Counted from the stretch's first letter, positions 52,521 through 61,490 are shown. The stretch is DNA of 64,000 nucleotides from Bacteroidota bacterium (GCA_023387965.1 JAEWHE010000045.1:121822-185821); one strand, 5' to 3'. A program made the numbers and translations. The notes: generated by a model from the letters alone, not told the origin.

Positions 52521-53162
52521 TTATTCGTAATTGCGGTTCGCAAGAGAAGTTTTTACGGTTTCGTAATTTTTATTGATGGACTGAATTAATTTTTCTTTAA
52601 AATTTTCATTTACCTCATTATCAACATTTTGAAGTAAGTTTTTAGCATCCACTTTAATATTTGATTTGGCTACGTATTTATTGATTCTGTCCGCTTGGAT
52701 TCTGGTTTCGGCTTCCGCCAAAAGTTGATCAGCTTCGATGTACCGGTTTGCCGGAGTTGTCGCCGGAGTTTCTTCAACGCTTGCTTCCGGAGCAATTTTA
52801 GGAATTTTTGATTCTATCATTTTCGCTTTCGCAAAAGGTTTGGCAGCGGCAATTTGGCTCGTGTTTTCAGCAACCGAAACTATTTCTGATACCACCGATT
52901 TTTCTACTTTTTTTGGCGCTTCGGTGATGGTTTGTTCTACCGAAATTGGCTCTGTTTTATTGAAAAAAACTGAACCTAATCCTACGAAAACAAAAATTGT
53001 TGCGGCAACGTATAACCAATTTTTATTATTATTTTTTTTGGCGACTTTTTGTTCGTTTTGATCCAACATGGCGTTGAGTTTGTCCCAAGCCATTTCAGTC
53101 GGCTGAATTTCTCGGGAACCCAGCTTTTCTCTAAAATCCTGCTCTAATTTATTCAGTCCCAT
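52521..53162 (-). CDS. Anti-sigma-factor-like single-pass membrane protein
   Basis: The 213-residue protein has a cytoplasmic N-terminus with the motif AWDKLNAMLDQNEQKVAKKN, a transmembrane helix at about 47-65 (WLYVAATIFVFVGLGSVFF) and a periplasmic Ala/Glu/Lys-rich region. It overlaps the sigma gene by 14 bp, the classical position of an anti-sigma factor. It lacks a zinc-binding HxxxC motif, so it is not a ZAS-type anti-sigma. The N-terminal motif and helix match the protein at 20926-22242. Anti-sigma activity is inferred from context. Confidence 0.75.
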   Translation of the reverse strand: MGLNKLEQDFREKLGSREIQPTEMAWDKLNAMLDQNEQKVAKKNNNKNWLYVAATIFVFVGLGSVFFNKTEPISVEQTITEAPKKVEKSVVSEIVSVAENTSQIAAAKPFAKAKMIESKIPKIAPEASVEETPATTPANRYIEADQLLAEAETRIQADRINKYVAKSNIKVDAKNLLQNVDNEVNENFKEKLIQSINKNYETVKTSLANRNYE

Positions 53163-53709
53163 TTTGAAAATTCTTTATCTTGTTAATCTGTTGTTGTAAT
53201 AATTTTCTGGCGTGTGATAATTGCGATTTTGATGTTCCTTCGGAAATGGACAACATTTTTGCAATTTCATGGTGTTTAAAGCCTTCGATGCAATAAAGGT
53301 TAAAAACCATTTTGTAACCGTCCGGCAAACTGTCAATCAACAATTGGATTTCTTCAACATTAAAATGACTTTCCGTATTGTTGTGGCTTTCTTCGAAAAA
53401 ATTTTCATCTTCTGTGTATTGTAATTTTTTATTACTCCGAAGAAAGGAAATACACTCGTTCACCATAATTCGCCTGATCCAACCTTCAAAACTTCCTTTG
53501 TGCTCAAAATTTTTTAAGTTGGTAAAAACCTTCATGAAAGCAGTAATCATAACATCTTCGGCTTGATGTAAATCTTTTACATATTGCCGGCAAACCCCTA
53601 ACATTTTAGGCGAAAATTTCGAGTAAAGTTGCTGTTGTGCTTGACGGTTATTTTCTGTCGCCTGCAAAATCAGATTTTTCTCGTTTTGATGTAAATTAAT
53701 TACTTTCAA
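53149..53709 (-). CDS. ECF-type RNA polymerase sigma factor
   Basis: The 186-residue sigma-70 protein contains region 2 (NRQAQQQLYSKFSPKMLGVC, FEGWIRRIMVNECISFLRS) and region 4 (LPDGYKMVFNLYCIEGFKHH, EIAKMLSISEGTSKSQLSHA). It starts at ATG 53709. It is the first gene of a three-gene operon with an anti-sigma-like protein and an outer-membrane barrel, a layout typical of Bacteroidetes envelope signalling. It is clearly paralogous to the sigma factor at 20394-20936. Confidence 0.92.
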   Translation of the reverse strand: MKVINLHQNEKNLILQATENNRQAQQQLYSKFSPKMLGVCRQYVKDLHQAEDVMITAFMKVFTNLKNFEHKGSFEGWIRRIMVNECISFLRSNKKLQYTEDENFFEESHNNTESHFNVEEIQLLIDSLPDGYKMVFNLYCIEGFKHHEIAKMLSISEGTSKSQLSHARKLLQQQINKIKNFQNGTE

Positions 53710-53879
53710 CTTTTTTATTTTTTTGGAAATCGAAATATTTAACCGACTTCTATAACATAGACGATTGCGGAATTAAAATGGTTGCATGGAGGTGAAAAAA
53801 AATTAGATAAATTGTTAATGCGGGTAATCAGATAATGCTCGCTAAACTATAGATATTTAATTAGTTAATTATCTAATTA

Positions 53880-54860
53880 TCAAATCTTTCTGTCAATCAC
53901 ATAATTTACCATCAAAACTAAAGCGTCTTTGTATGGCGAAGGTGGAAAATTTTCAATCAACGACAAAGCTTCCTGCTGAAACTGAATCATTTTTTCTTCA
54001 GCGTAAAGCAAGCCTTTGTTTTCTTTTACAAAAGTTATAACCTCTTTGACGCGTTTTTTATTCTTGTTATGGTTTTTGATGGAATTGATAAGCCACGATT
54101 TTTCTTTTGGCGAACAATTATTCAACACGTAAATTAAAGGAAGCGTCATTTTTTGTTCTTTGATGTCGATTCCGGTTGGTTTACCAATAGCGTCATCGGT
54201 GTAATCAAATAAATCGTCTTTAATTTGAAAAGCCATACCAATAAGCTCGCCGAATTTTCGCATTTTTTCGACCAATTCTGTATCTTCCGGTAAAACTGAA
54301 CAAGCTCCAAGCGAACAACAAGCCGCAATTAAAGTGGCGGTTTTTTGGCGAATAATCTCGTAGTAAACGTCTTCCGTAATGTCTAATCTTCGGGCTTTTT
54401 CAATTTGAAGCAATTCGCCTTCACTCATTTCCCGAACCGCTACGGAAATGATTTTTAGCAAATCAAAATCGCCGTTGTCTATGGAAAGTAACAAACCTTT
54501 TGAAAGCAGATAATCACCAACGAGGACGGCAATTTTATTTTTCCATAAAGCATTTATCGAAAAAAATCCGCGACGACGATTGCTGTCGTCCACGACGTCA
54601 TCGTGTACTAATGTTGCCGTATGAATTAATTCGATTACAGAAGCACCACGATAAGTTCGTTCGTTAACTGTTCCACCCGAAACCATTTTAGCGGTCAGAA
54701 ATACGAACATGGGTCGCATTTGTTTTCCTTTTCGGTTGACGATGTAATAGGTGATTCGGTTGAGCAAAGCCACTTTTGAAGACATTGCCTGGTGAAACTT
54801 TTTTTCGAAAAGTTCCATTTCGTGCAAGATGGGCTGCTTTATTTGCTCTGTGATTTTCAT
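53880..54860 (-). CDS. Polyprenyl diphosphate synthase
   Basis: The 326-residue trans-prenyltransferase has KGKQMRP (44-50), the first Asp-rich motif DDVVDDSNRRRG (87-98), QKTATL, and the second Asp-rich motif DDLFDYTDD. It joins isopentenyl diphosphate units; chain length cannot be set from sequence alone, but a hexa- to octaprenyl product for menaquinone is the usual role of such genes in this group. A -7 promoter element ends only 5 nt before the ATG. Confidence 0.9.
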   Translation of the reverse strand: MKITEQIKQPILHEMELFEKKFHQAMSSKVALLNRITYYIVNRKGKQMRPMFVFLTAKMVSGGTVNERTYRGASVIELIHTATLVHDDVVDDSNRRRGFFSINALWKNKIAVLVGDYLLSKGLLLSIDNGDFDLLKIISVAVREMSEGELLQIEKARRLDITEDVYYEIIRQKTATLIAACCSLGACSVLPEDTELVEKMRKFGELIGMAFQIKDDLFDYTDDAIGKPTGIDIKEQKMTLPLIYVLNNCSPKEKSWLINSIKNHNKNKKRVKEVITFVKENKGLLYAEEKMIQFQQEALSLIENFPPSPYKDALVLMVNYVIDRKI

Positions 54861-54865
54861 TGAAG

Positions 54866-54873
54866 CAAAGATA
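54866..54873 (-). promoter_or_regulatory. -7 element directly before the polyprenyl synthase ATG
   Basis: Minus-strand TATCTTTG matches TAnnTTTG and is followed by only five bases before the ATG at 54860. Transcription would start at or inside the start codon region, suggesting a leaderless mRNA. Confidence 0.55.
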
Positions 54874-54882
54874 GGAATTTCG

Positions 54883-54910
54883 GATTTATGATTTAAGATT
54901 TATGCGCGAT
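54883..54910. repeat. 14-bp tandem repeat GATTTATGATTTAA
   Basis: GATTTATGATTTAA (54883-54896) is followed by GATTTATGCGCGAT (54897-54910), whose first half matches. It belongs to the same sequence family as the repeats at 597 and 42924. It lies in the 320-bp gap 54861-55180, which holds no gene. Confidence 0.6.
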
Positions 54911-55004
54911 GATTGAGGTGATTTCGGCTAGAGACTTCCATTATGTTTTAGCTTTTTACGCAAACATTTTCCCAAAAGACTAGAAAATGCCCTTAGCTTT
55001 TATT

Positions 55005-55169
55005 TAGCCCCGATTACCTCACAATACAATTATTTTGATTGGTGTTCGGTGAACACTTCGTGTTTGAAGCGGAAATCCTTTTATCAATTGCTTTGTGTTG
55101 AAAACCAAGGTAATTGATAAAAGATTGAAGCGGAAAGCGGGAAAATGTCCCGAAGCTTCGGGAGGCTCC
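55005..55169 (+). repeat. Long palindromic repeat family, copy E (with insertion)
   Basis: It begins TAGCCCCGATT, then carries an extra ~45 bp including the hairpin GTGTTCGGTGAACAC, before GAAGCGGAAATCCTTTTATC. The right arm is GATAAAAGATTGAAGCGG, then AAAGCGGGA. It ends with the 16-bp palindrome TCCCGAAGCTTCGGGA (55148-55163) and GGCTCC. It fills most of the gap between the polyprenyl synthase and rlmN genes. Confidence 0.85.
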
Positions 55170-55180
55170 AAAATAAAAAA

Positions 55181-56224
55181 TTATCCTTCTTTATTGGCCA
55201 ATTGACCACAAGCGGCATCGATGTCTTTTCCGCGGCTTCGGCGAACTTTTACCACGATATCGTTAGCTTCCAAGGCTTTGATGTAAGCGTTTATCGAGGC
55301 TTCCGAAGCTTGCTGAAATTCGCCATCGTCGATTGGATTGTATTCAATTAAGTTAACTTTGCAAGGAACGTATTTGCAAAACTTGACCAACGCATCGATG
55401 GAAGCCTTGTTATCATTGATGTCACGCCAAACCACGTATTCGTAGGTAACGCGACTTTTGGTTTTTGAATACCAATATTGTAAGGCTTCGCGCAAATCTT
55501 TCAACGGAAAATTTTCGCTAAATGGCATAATTTTGCTACGAATTTCGTCGATTGCGGAATGAAGCGAAACGGCCAATTTGAACTTTACTTCGTCGTCCGC
55601 CAATTTTTTTATCATTTTCGGGATTCCGGAAGTGGACAAGGTGATGCGTTTTGGCGACATGCCTAAACCTTCAGGCGAAGTAATTTTTTCGATGGCTTTT
55701 AAAACGTTGTTGTAATTCATGAGCGGTTCACCCATTCCCATAAAAACGATGTTTGAAAGCGGACGGTTATGGTACAATTTACTTTCGTTATCGATGGCTA
55801 CAACTTGATCAAAAATTTCGTCGGGACCAAGATTTCGCATTCTTTTGAGTCGCGCTGTTGCGCAAAAATTACAATCAAGACTGCAACCTACTTGACTGGA
55901 GACGCAAGCTGTTGTGCGGGTTTCGGTGGGAATTAAAACCGATTCTACGACCAAACCATCGTGCAAACGAACGGCATTTTTCACGGTTCCGTCTTCGCTT
56001 TTTTGCATCTGATCGACTTTGATGTGATTGATAACAAAATTATTTTCGAGCATTTCACGTGTTGGCTTTGCCAAATTGGTCATATCGGCAAAAGTATGTG
56101 CAGATTTGCTCCACAACCATTCGTAAACCTGATTGCCACGAAAGGCTTTGTCGCCATTTGTCACAAAAAAATCACGCAATTGTTCTTTGCTTAACGCCCT
56201 GATGTCTTTCTTCTCCATTTGCAT
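55181..56224 (-). CDS. rlmN: Dual-specificity 23S rRNA/tRNA adenine-C2 methyltransferase RlmN
   Basis: The 347-residue radical SAM enzyme has the iron-sulfur motif CSLDCNFC (C114, C118, C121), the GMGEPLMNYNNV block, LAVSLHSAIDEIRSKIMPF and the C-terminal catalytic cysteine in DAACGQLANKEG. It methylates A2503 of 23S rRNA and A37 of some tRNAs. I start at 56224 (MQMEKKDIRALSKEQ); an ATG at 56218 is also possible. The longer frame to 56287 runs through the promoter and into the divergent gene's control region. Confidence 0.95.
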   Translation of the reverse strand: MQMEKKDIRALSKEQLRDFFVTNGDKAFRGNQVYEWLWSKSAHTFADMTNLAKPTREMLENNFVINHIKVDQMQKSEDGTVKNAVRLHDGLVVESVLIPTETRTTACVSSQVGCSLDCNFCATARLKRMRNLGPDEIFDQVVAIDNESKLYHNRPLSNIVFMGMGEPLMNYNNVLKAIEKITSPEGLGMSPKRITLSTSGIPKMIKKLADDEVKFKLAVSLHSAIDEIRSKIMPFSENFPLKDLREALQYWYSKTKSRVTYEYVVWRDINDNKASIDALVKFCKYVPCKVNLIEYNPIDDGEFQQASEASINAYIKALEANDIVVKVRRSRGKDIDAACGQLANKEG

Positions 56225-56228
56225 GGTG

Positions 56229-56275
56229 CAAAGGTAATTATTACTTTTAATACCTGCTATATTTTTATAATTTTG
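56229..56275. promoter_or_regulatory. Divergent -7 elements for rlmN and the O-methyltransferase
   Basis: Minus-strand TACCTTTG (56236-56229) ends 4 nt before the rlmN ATG. Plus-strand TAATTTTG (56268-56275) ends 17 nt before the O-methyltransferase ATG. Both match TAnnTTTG. The rlmN message would be nearly leaderless. Confidence 0.5.
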
Positions 56276-56292
56276 CCTAAAACCCATCGATT

Positions 56293-56934
56293 ATGCATTT
56301 TATTTCTCCAGAACTCGAACTTTACGTGGAACAACATTCGGAAAATGAACCCCAACTTTTGGCGGCTTTGAACCGGGAAACGCATCAAAAAATTATGCAA
56401 CCGAGAATGTTAAGCGGACATTTTCAGGGGCGTGTTTTAAGTTTGTTGTCCAAATTGATTCAGCCGAAAAATATTTTGGAAATTGGAACTTATACCGGTT
56501 ATGCCACGCTTTGTTTAGCGGAAGGTTTGGCAGAAAATGGTTCGGTTGATACGATTGATAATAACGAAGAATTGGTTTCGATTCAACGGAAATATTTTGA
56601 TTTATCAAATTGGGGAAACCAAATTTTTCAACATTTAGGAAATGCTTTGGAGATTATTCCCAATCTAAACAAAAAATTCGATTTGGTTTTTATCGATGCT
56701 GACAAAGACAATTACATCAATTATTTTGAAATGATTGTTCCGATGATGAACAAAGGCGGCATCATTTTGTCGGACAATGTGCTTTGGAGCGGAAAAATTT
56801 TGGATGAAATAAAAACGAACGACAAAAAAACGCAGGTTCTTTTGGAATACAATAAAAAGTTGAAAGACGATCCGAGAGTGGAAACAGTTTTGTTGCCTAT
56901 AAGAGACGGTTTAACGGTTTGCCGGGTTCTGTAA
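56293..56934 (+). CDS. Class I SAM-dependent O-methyltransferase
   Basis: The 213-residue protein belongs to the cation-dependent (catechol/caffeoyl-CoA type) O-methyltransferase family. It has SAM motif I ILEIGTYTGYATLCLAEGL, the acidic VDTIDNNEE, metal-site FDLVFIDADKDNYINYFE and GGIILSDNVLWSGKI. The acceptor substrate is unknown. It is cytoplasmic, with no signal peptide. Its stop directly abuts the convergent PAP2 gene. Confidence 0.88.
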   Translation: MHFISPELELYVEQHSENEPQLLAALNRETHQKIMQPRMLSGHFQGRVLSLLSKLIQPKNILEIGTYTGYATLCLAEGLAENGSVDTIDNNEELVSIQRKYFDLSNWGNQIFQHLGNALEIIPNLNKKFDLVFIDADKDNYINYFEMIVPMMNKGGIILSDNVLWSGKILDEIKTNDKKTQVLLEYNKKLKDDPRVETVLLPIRDGLTVCRVL

Positions 56935-57540
56935 TTAGGTTAAAGGTTCGTCATTAGTAGGATGATCCACTTGTTCCTTCTGCGGAAAATATTTATTTCG
57001 AAGAAAGATATACAACTGCATAATTAACGTAGCGGTTAAAATTCCCCAAATATATCCAGCCAAAATATCGCCAGGATAATGCAATCCTAAATAAATCCGG
57101 CTATAAGCGAAGATAAACGGCCAAATAAAAATGAAGCCCATGTATTTTACGTAGGGTTTCAAAACTCTGAACAAAAAGTAAGCTGCCGCCATAGAATTTG
57201 ACGCGTGACCCGAAATAAAACTGTAAGATTTTCGGGTTTGGACAGCTCTAATCAATCCGTCGAGTGAAGGATCACTTCCGGGACGAAGACGAAGAAAATA
57301 ATTTTTGAAAAAATTGGTGGTTTGATCTGTTAATGTGATGAGCAAAGCCAACATTAACAAAATTAAGACCGCATGACGCCAACCTAAATGCTTGAAAACC
57401 AAGTAGGCAAAAATGGCAAAAACCGGAATCCAGTTTATTTGTTTGGTGATAAAAGCCCAAAAACCATCAAAAGTTTCAGAGCCAAAACTGTTGAGAAAAA
57501 TAAAAATATTTCTGTCTAACTCCAGTAAAGTTTCCATCAA
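56935..57540 (-). CDS. PAP2-family membrane phosphatase
   Basis: The 201-residue polytopic protein has all three phosphatase motifs: KNYFLRLRPG (K-x6-RP), FISGHAS (SGH) and SRIYLGLHYPGD (SR-x5-H-x3-D). Members remove phosphate from lipid phosphates such as undecaprenyl diphosphate or phosphatidylglycerol phosphate at the outer face of the inner membrane. The substrate is undetermined. It lies 3 bp after tatA, so the two are probably one unit. Confidence 0.9.
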   Translation of the reverse strand: MMETLLELDRNIFIFLNSFGSETFDGFWAFITKQINWIPVFAIFAYLVFKHLGWRHAVLILLMLALLITLTDQTTNFFKNYFLRLRPGSDPSLDGLIRAVQTRKSYSFISGHASNSMAAAYFLFRVLKPYVKYMGFIFIWPFIFAYSRIYLGLHYPGDILAGYIWGILTATLIMQLYIFLRNKYFPQKEQVDHPTNDEPLT

Positions 57541-57543
57541 AGC

Positions 57544-57912
57544 TTAGCGTTGTCTTTTAATTGGTCCATCCATTGACTCGATATCCTCTTTAACCGAATT
57601 AATTTCGGTGGAAACATCCTCGGTAATTTTGTCTAAACCAAAACTCCTGTCGTTAGAATTTTCCATTATTTTATTGAAATTTTCTTTTACCTTTTGTACT
57701 TCGTCCGAAATTCCGCCGGTTAACGAACTTTTGTCTAAGCCACTTTCTTCGGCAGTTTTATGAATTTCGCTCTTTAAATCGTCCGTAGCGTTGCGCAATT
57801 GTTGCATTCCTTTGCCCAAACCTCTTGCTACCTCGGGAATTTTGTCAGCACCGAAAAGCATAATTGCCACGATGATGATAAAAAATAATTCTGAACCTCC
57901 TATTCCAAACAT
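57544..57912 (-). CDS. tatA: Twin-arginine translocase subunit TatA/TatE
   Basis: The 122-residue protein has the TatA layout: a short N-terminal transmembrane helix (FGIGGSELFFIIIVAIMLFG), the hinge FGADKIPEVARGLG, then an amphipathic helix and a long polar tail. TatA forms the pore that moves folded proteins across the inner membrane. No tatC lies in the window. The tail is longer than in E. coli TatA, which is not unusual. Confidence 0.9.
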   Translation of the reverse strand: MFGIGGSELFFIIIVAIMLFGADKIPEVARGLGKGMQQLRNATDDLKSEIHKTAEESGLDKSSLTGGISDEVQKVKENFNKIMENSNDRSFGLDKITEDVSTEINSVKEDIESMDGPIKRQR

Positions 57913-57993
57913 AGTCTTTCTTTTTTTTCAAAGATACGTTAAAAAAGTGCGTTTGGCTTTTTTGGAACTCAAACCTTACTAAAATTTTAACGC

Positions 57994-60210
57994 TTAATCA
58001 AATTTAGATTTTTCCTCCGCTTTCGGCCAAGAGTTGTTTGTGACATCAATATCGGCAGTTTGCTCTTTTGGATCCAATTGAATTTTTGTCACTTTTTTTT
58101 CTGTGGCAAAAACTCTTCCTACAATATCGTTGCCTTTTCGCCAAATTTGAACCGGGAAATTAAAATCTTCTGTAGTACCATCTTCATAAGTTAGTTGCAC
58201 CAAAATAGGCATCAACATATCGCCTGGTTTTTCAAAAGTTACTTCGTAAAAATATTTCGGCTGGCGGATTTTCGCCCGTTCTTCAACTGAATATTTCTGC
58301 GTAATAAAATCCTGCAAAAGCGTCACTTCGGCGGAAGCTAGATTATTTTTATCTTCTACGAAATATACAAACGGCCCATCCTCCTGATTAAATCTGCCAC
58401 GTCTGATGGAAACTTTTTCCGAATCTTCTGGTTTTTTATCGGTTACGCGATATTGCTTTACATCTTTTATGGCAAGGTCAACATAATTGGTGGAATAAAA
58501 CCAACCACGCCAAAACCAATCTAAATCCACAGCCGAAGCATCTTCCATAGTTCGGAAAAAATCTTCTGGAGTGGGATGTTTAAATTTCCAGCGATTGGCG
58601 TAAGTTTTAAAAGCATGGTCAAAAAGTTCGTGTCCCATCACGGTTTCCCGCAAAATATTGAGTCCCGTTGCCGGTTTTGCGTAAGCGTTGGCGCCAAATT
58701 GATGAATGGTTTCGGAATTAGACATGATGGGTTCCAAAAAATTTTGCGCACCTTTCATGTACGGCACGATATTTTTTGCCGGACCACGTTGCGAAGGATA
58801 ATTTGGATCCAATTCTTTTTCGGCTAAATATTGCAAAAAAGTGTTGAGACCTTCATCCATCCAAGACCATTGGCGTTCATCAGAATTGACAATCATGGGG
58901 AAAAAATTGTGTCCCACTTCGTGAATAATCACACTTTGCATACCATAACGAATCCTGTCGCTCACGAAACCTTTCTCGTCCGGACGACCGTAATTCCAGC
59001 AAATCATCGGGTATTCCATCCCTTGATCTTCCGCCGAAATTGAAATGGCTTTCGGATACGGATAATCAAAAGTTCTGGCAGAATAACTTTTTAAAGTATG
59101 AGCCACAGTTTTGGTAGAAAGTTCGCCCCACAACGGATTGGCTTCTGGCGGATAAAGCGAGATTGCCATGGTTTTTCGAGATGGTAATTGAACCGCCATC
59201 GCATCGTAAATAAATTTTCTGGAAGAAGAAATCCCGAAATCTCTCACATTTTTCGCACTAAATTTCCATGTTTTTTTCTGGGTAGAAAATCCCTTAGACG
59301 CGGCTTCGGCTTCGGCTTGGGTGACAATCACAATAGGTCTGTCAAAAGTGTTTTCGGCGAGTTTGTACCGTTTTAATTGTTCTTTTGTAAAAACTTCATC
59401 GCGGTTGAGCAAATCTCCGGTAGCTTCCAAAATATGATCTGCAGGAACGGTAATATTTACATCAAAATTTCCAAACGGAAGCGCAAATTCTCCCGAACCC
59501 CAAAACTGCATGTTTTGCCAACCTTCAACATCGTTATAAACCGCCATTCGAGGGTAAAACTGCGCAATTACATAAATATTATTTCCGTCAGAATCAAAAT
59601 GCTCGTAACCAGATCTTCCCCCATAAACCCTGTAATTATTGATGTTGTACCACCATTTTATTGAAAAAGAAATTTTTTCGTTAGGCTTTAATGGTTTTGG
59701 CAAATCAATCCGCATCATGGTTTCGTTAATCACATAACGCATTGGTTTTCCCGAAGCATCCTGAACATATTCGATATTAAAACCGCCGTCAAAATCTTCT
59801 TCTACATATTTTCTGGCAAAACCTGAAGGAGTCAAGGCTTGATCCATTCTTTGATTTTCGACCAAAGGACTTTTTGAAGAACGTGCGTTTTGATTTTGGT
59901 CGAGCTGAATCCATAAATATTCTAGACCTTCAGGCGCGTTATTATGATAAGTAATGGTTTCTTTTCCAAAAATTTTTGTGTTTTTATCGTCCAATTCAAT
60001 GTCAATTTTATAGTCGGCTTGTTGCTGATAATAAGCAGGTCCGGGAGCTCCGGAAGCCGTTCTGAACATATTTGGAGTTGCCATTACATCGTACATTTGA
60101 CTGAAACGATTATTGTCATAACGTCCCGATTCACGGTTTTTTTCCGAATTTTTTTCTTGGGCGAAAATTATTGCTGGAAAAAGTAATAAGAGGCAACTGA
60201 TTTTTTTCAT
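57994..60210 (-). CDS. M1-family metallopeptidase, secreted
   Basis: The 738-residue protein has a Sec signal (MKKISCLLLLFPAIIFAQ), an N-terminal beta domain and a thermolysin-like catalytic domain: the substrate motif QGMEYP (GxMEN-like, 396-401), zinc motif HEVGH (430-434) and the third ligand Glu453 in WSWMDEGLNTF. It should be a periplasmic or surface aminopeptidase. No T9SS C-terminal sorting domain is evident. It heads a group with a DUF6702 gene and three paralogous regulatory-domain genes on the same strand. Confidence 0.92.
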   Translation of the reverse strand: MKKISCLLLLFPAIIFAQEKNSEKNRESGRYDNNRFSQMYDVMATPNMFRTASGAPGPAYYQQQADYKIDIELDDKNTKIFGKETITYHNNAPEGLEYLWIQLDQNQNARSSKSPLVENQRMDQALTPSGFARKYVEEDFDGGFNIEYVQDASGKPMRYVINETMMRIDLPKPLKPNEKISFSIKWWYNINNYRVYGGRSGYEHFDSDGNNIYVIAQFYPRMAVYNDVEGWQNMQFWGSGEFALPFGNFDVNITVPADHILEATGDLLNRDEVFTKEQLKRYKLAENTFDRPIVIVTQAEAEAASKGFSTQKKTWKFSAKNVRDFGISSSRKFIYDAMAVQLPSRKTMAISLYPPEANPLWGELSTKTVAHTLKSYSARTFDYPYPKAISISAEDQGMEYPMICWNYGRPDEKGFVSDRIRYGMQSVIIHEVGHNFFPMIVNSDERQWSWMDEGLNTFLQYLAEKELDPNYPSQRGPAKNIVPYMKGAQNFLEPIMSNSETIHQFGANAYAKPATGLNILRETVMGHELFDHAFKTYANRWKFKHPTPEDFFRTMEDASAVDLDWFWRGWFYSTNYVDLAIKDVKQYRVTDKKPEDSEKVSIRRGRFNQEDGPFVYFVEDKNNLASAEVTLLQDFITQKYSVEERAKIRQPKYFYEVTFEKPGDMLMPILVQLTYEDGTTEDFNFPVQIWRKGNDIVGRVFATEKKVTKIQLDPKEQTADIDVTNNSWPKAEEKSKFD

Positions 60211-60269
60211 TTTGTAAAATTGAAATACCGATGAAAATTACGGTTTTAGATTGAGAGCCGAAAAAAAAG

Positions 60270-60761
60270 CTAATATTTTAACAATTCCGATTGGTTTTCG
60301 GAAGTAAGCATCACACTTTTTTTAGTTCCCGAAACGTTGACGTGAAAAATATGCTGCTGGTCGTAAAGCTCCATTAATGCTGTGTTTTTGATCTCGATCG
60401 TTTGAATTTTTGCAATATCTTTTACCAAAAAATAACAAATAAATACGCCATCTTCGACTTCGGTGTTGACAATTTGAGGTGTTTTTGATGTTTGGTTTAC
60501 TTTCACCTGAAATTTTTCGTTGAAATACTTTTGAAGAAATGCTGCGAAATTGCTTCTTTGCTGTGAAGTTCCGAGGTTAAATTTGGTTTGAAATCTTTTT
60601 TCTAATGCCAAATCAAGGTCGTCGATGAAGATTCGAGAAGTAATTTCTAATCGGTTTTTGGTTTGAGAAAAATTTACCTCGTTGATGGAAACATAGAATT
60701 TATGCGTGGTAAAACCGCAAATTGCCACAAAAACCAAAATTAAAAATGCCCATTTTTTCAT
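60270..60761 (-). CDS. DUF6702-like exported protein
   Basis: The 163-residue protein has a hydrophobic N-terminus (MKKWAFLILVFVAICGFTTH) and the family-like start HKFYVSINEVNFSQTKNRLE, followed by EITSRIFIDDLDLALEKRF. Such genes are usually found next to M1 peptidase and carboxypeptidase-regulatory-like genes in Flavobacteria, as here. The function is unknown. The same blocks occur in proteins annotated DUF6702, which is my assignment from memory. Confidence 0.7.
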   Translation of the reverse strand: MKKWAFLILVFVAICGFTTHKFYVSINEVNFSQTKNRLEITSRIFIDDLDLALEKRFQTKFNLGTSQQRSNFAAFLQKYFNEKFQVKVNQTSKTPQIVNTEVEDGVFICYFLVKDIAKIQTIEIKNTALMELYDQQHIFHVNVSGTKKSVMLTSENQSELLKY

Positions 60762-60776
60762 CTGGTAAATTTACAA

Positions 60777-61490
60777 TTATTGATCGGAATTTAGATTTCG
60801 GTATTCGATAGAAAGTTTGGTAAGCATTAACTTGGCTCGTTCCTTATTTTTCGCTTGCAAATAAGATCTCAGCTCGTCATTTTCTACCACAAAAAATTTA
60901 AACGCTCCCAGTTTTTCCTCCGAAATTTTATAGGTTTCCATGAGGTATTTGTCATCAAACCAGTTTTCTATTTGTTCCCGAGCCATTTCTTTTTTTTCGA
61001 TTTCAATTTCCTTTTTAAGCATTTGAGTCCTTCCTGTAATCAAATTAATAATTGGGTCTAGTGGTAAAATTCCACCTCCGGTTGTTGCGGTGTATAACCT
61101 TCTTTCGGCTGGTGTATATTGTTTGGCTGGTTTCGATAAAATTCCGGCTTTTACGGCATCCATTCGGTATTCTGTAATGGTCACTTCTTCAATTTGTTGG
61201 GGTTTCGCTACCATTTCGACCGTGAATTTTCCTGTTGCAAATTCGCTTTCAGAAATAATTATTCTTTTGTATTCGAAATTTAAAGAAGATAAAATTATGA
61301 GATCGTCTTCCTTTGCCAAAATTTGAAACTCCCCATTTGCATTAGTTACGGCGGATTTCTCGTTCACTAAATTTACCACGTTGATTCCTTCGAGGTTACC
61401 GAAGGCATTCACTTTTCCCACAAGCATTTTATCTTGTGCAACCGAAATTATATTTAAAAATAAAAAAAATAAGAAAACAGTTTTCCTCAT
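60777..61490 (-). CDS. Carboxypeptidase-regulatory-like domain protein, paralogue 3
   Basis: The 237-residue exported protein starts MRKTVFLFFLFLNIISVAQ. Residues of about 20-110 form a CarboxypepD_reg-like beta-sandwich (KMLVGKVNAFGNLEGINVVN...FEYKRIIISESEFATGK). A distinct C-terminal domain follows with KPAKQYTPAERRLYTATTGG, IINLITGRTQMLKKEIEIEK and FKFFVVENDELRSYL. The same C-terminal domain occurs in the two upstream neighbours. I know no function. It overlaps the upstream paralogue by 4 bp. Confidence 0.8.
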   Translation of the reverse strand: MRKTVFLFFLFLNIISVAQDKMLVGKVNAFGNLEGINVVNLVNEKSAVTNANGEFQILAKEDDLIILSSLNFEYKRIIISESEFATGKFTVEMVAKPQQIEEVTITEYRMDAVKAGILSKPAKQYTPAERRLYTATTGGGILPLDPIINLITGRTQMLKKEIEIEKKEMAREQIENWFDDKYLMETYKISEEKLGAFKFFVVENDELRSYLQAKNKERAKLMLTKLSIEYRNLNSDQ

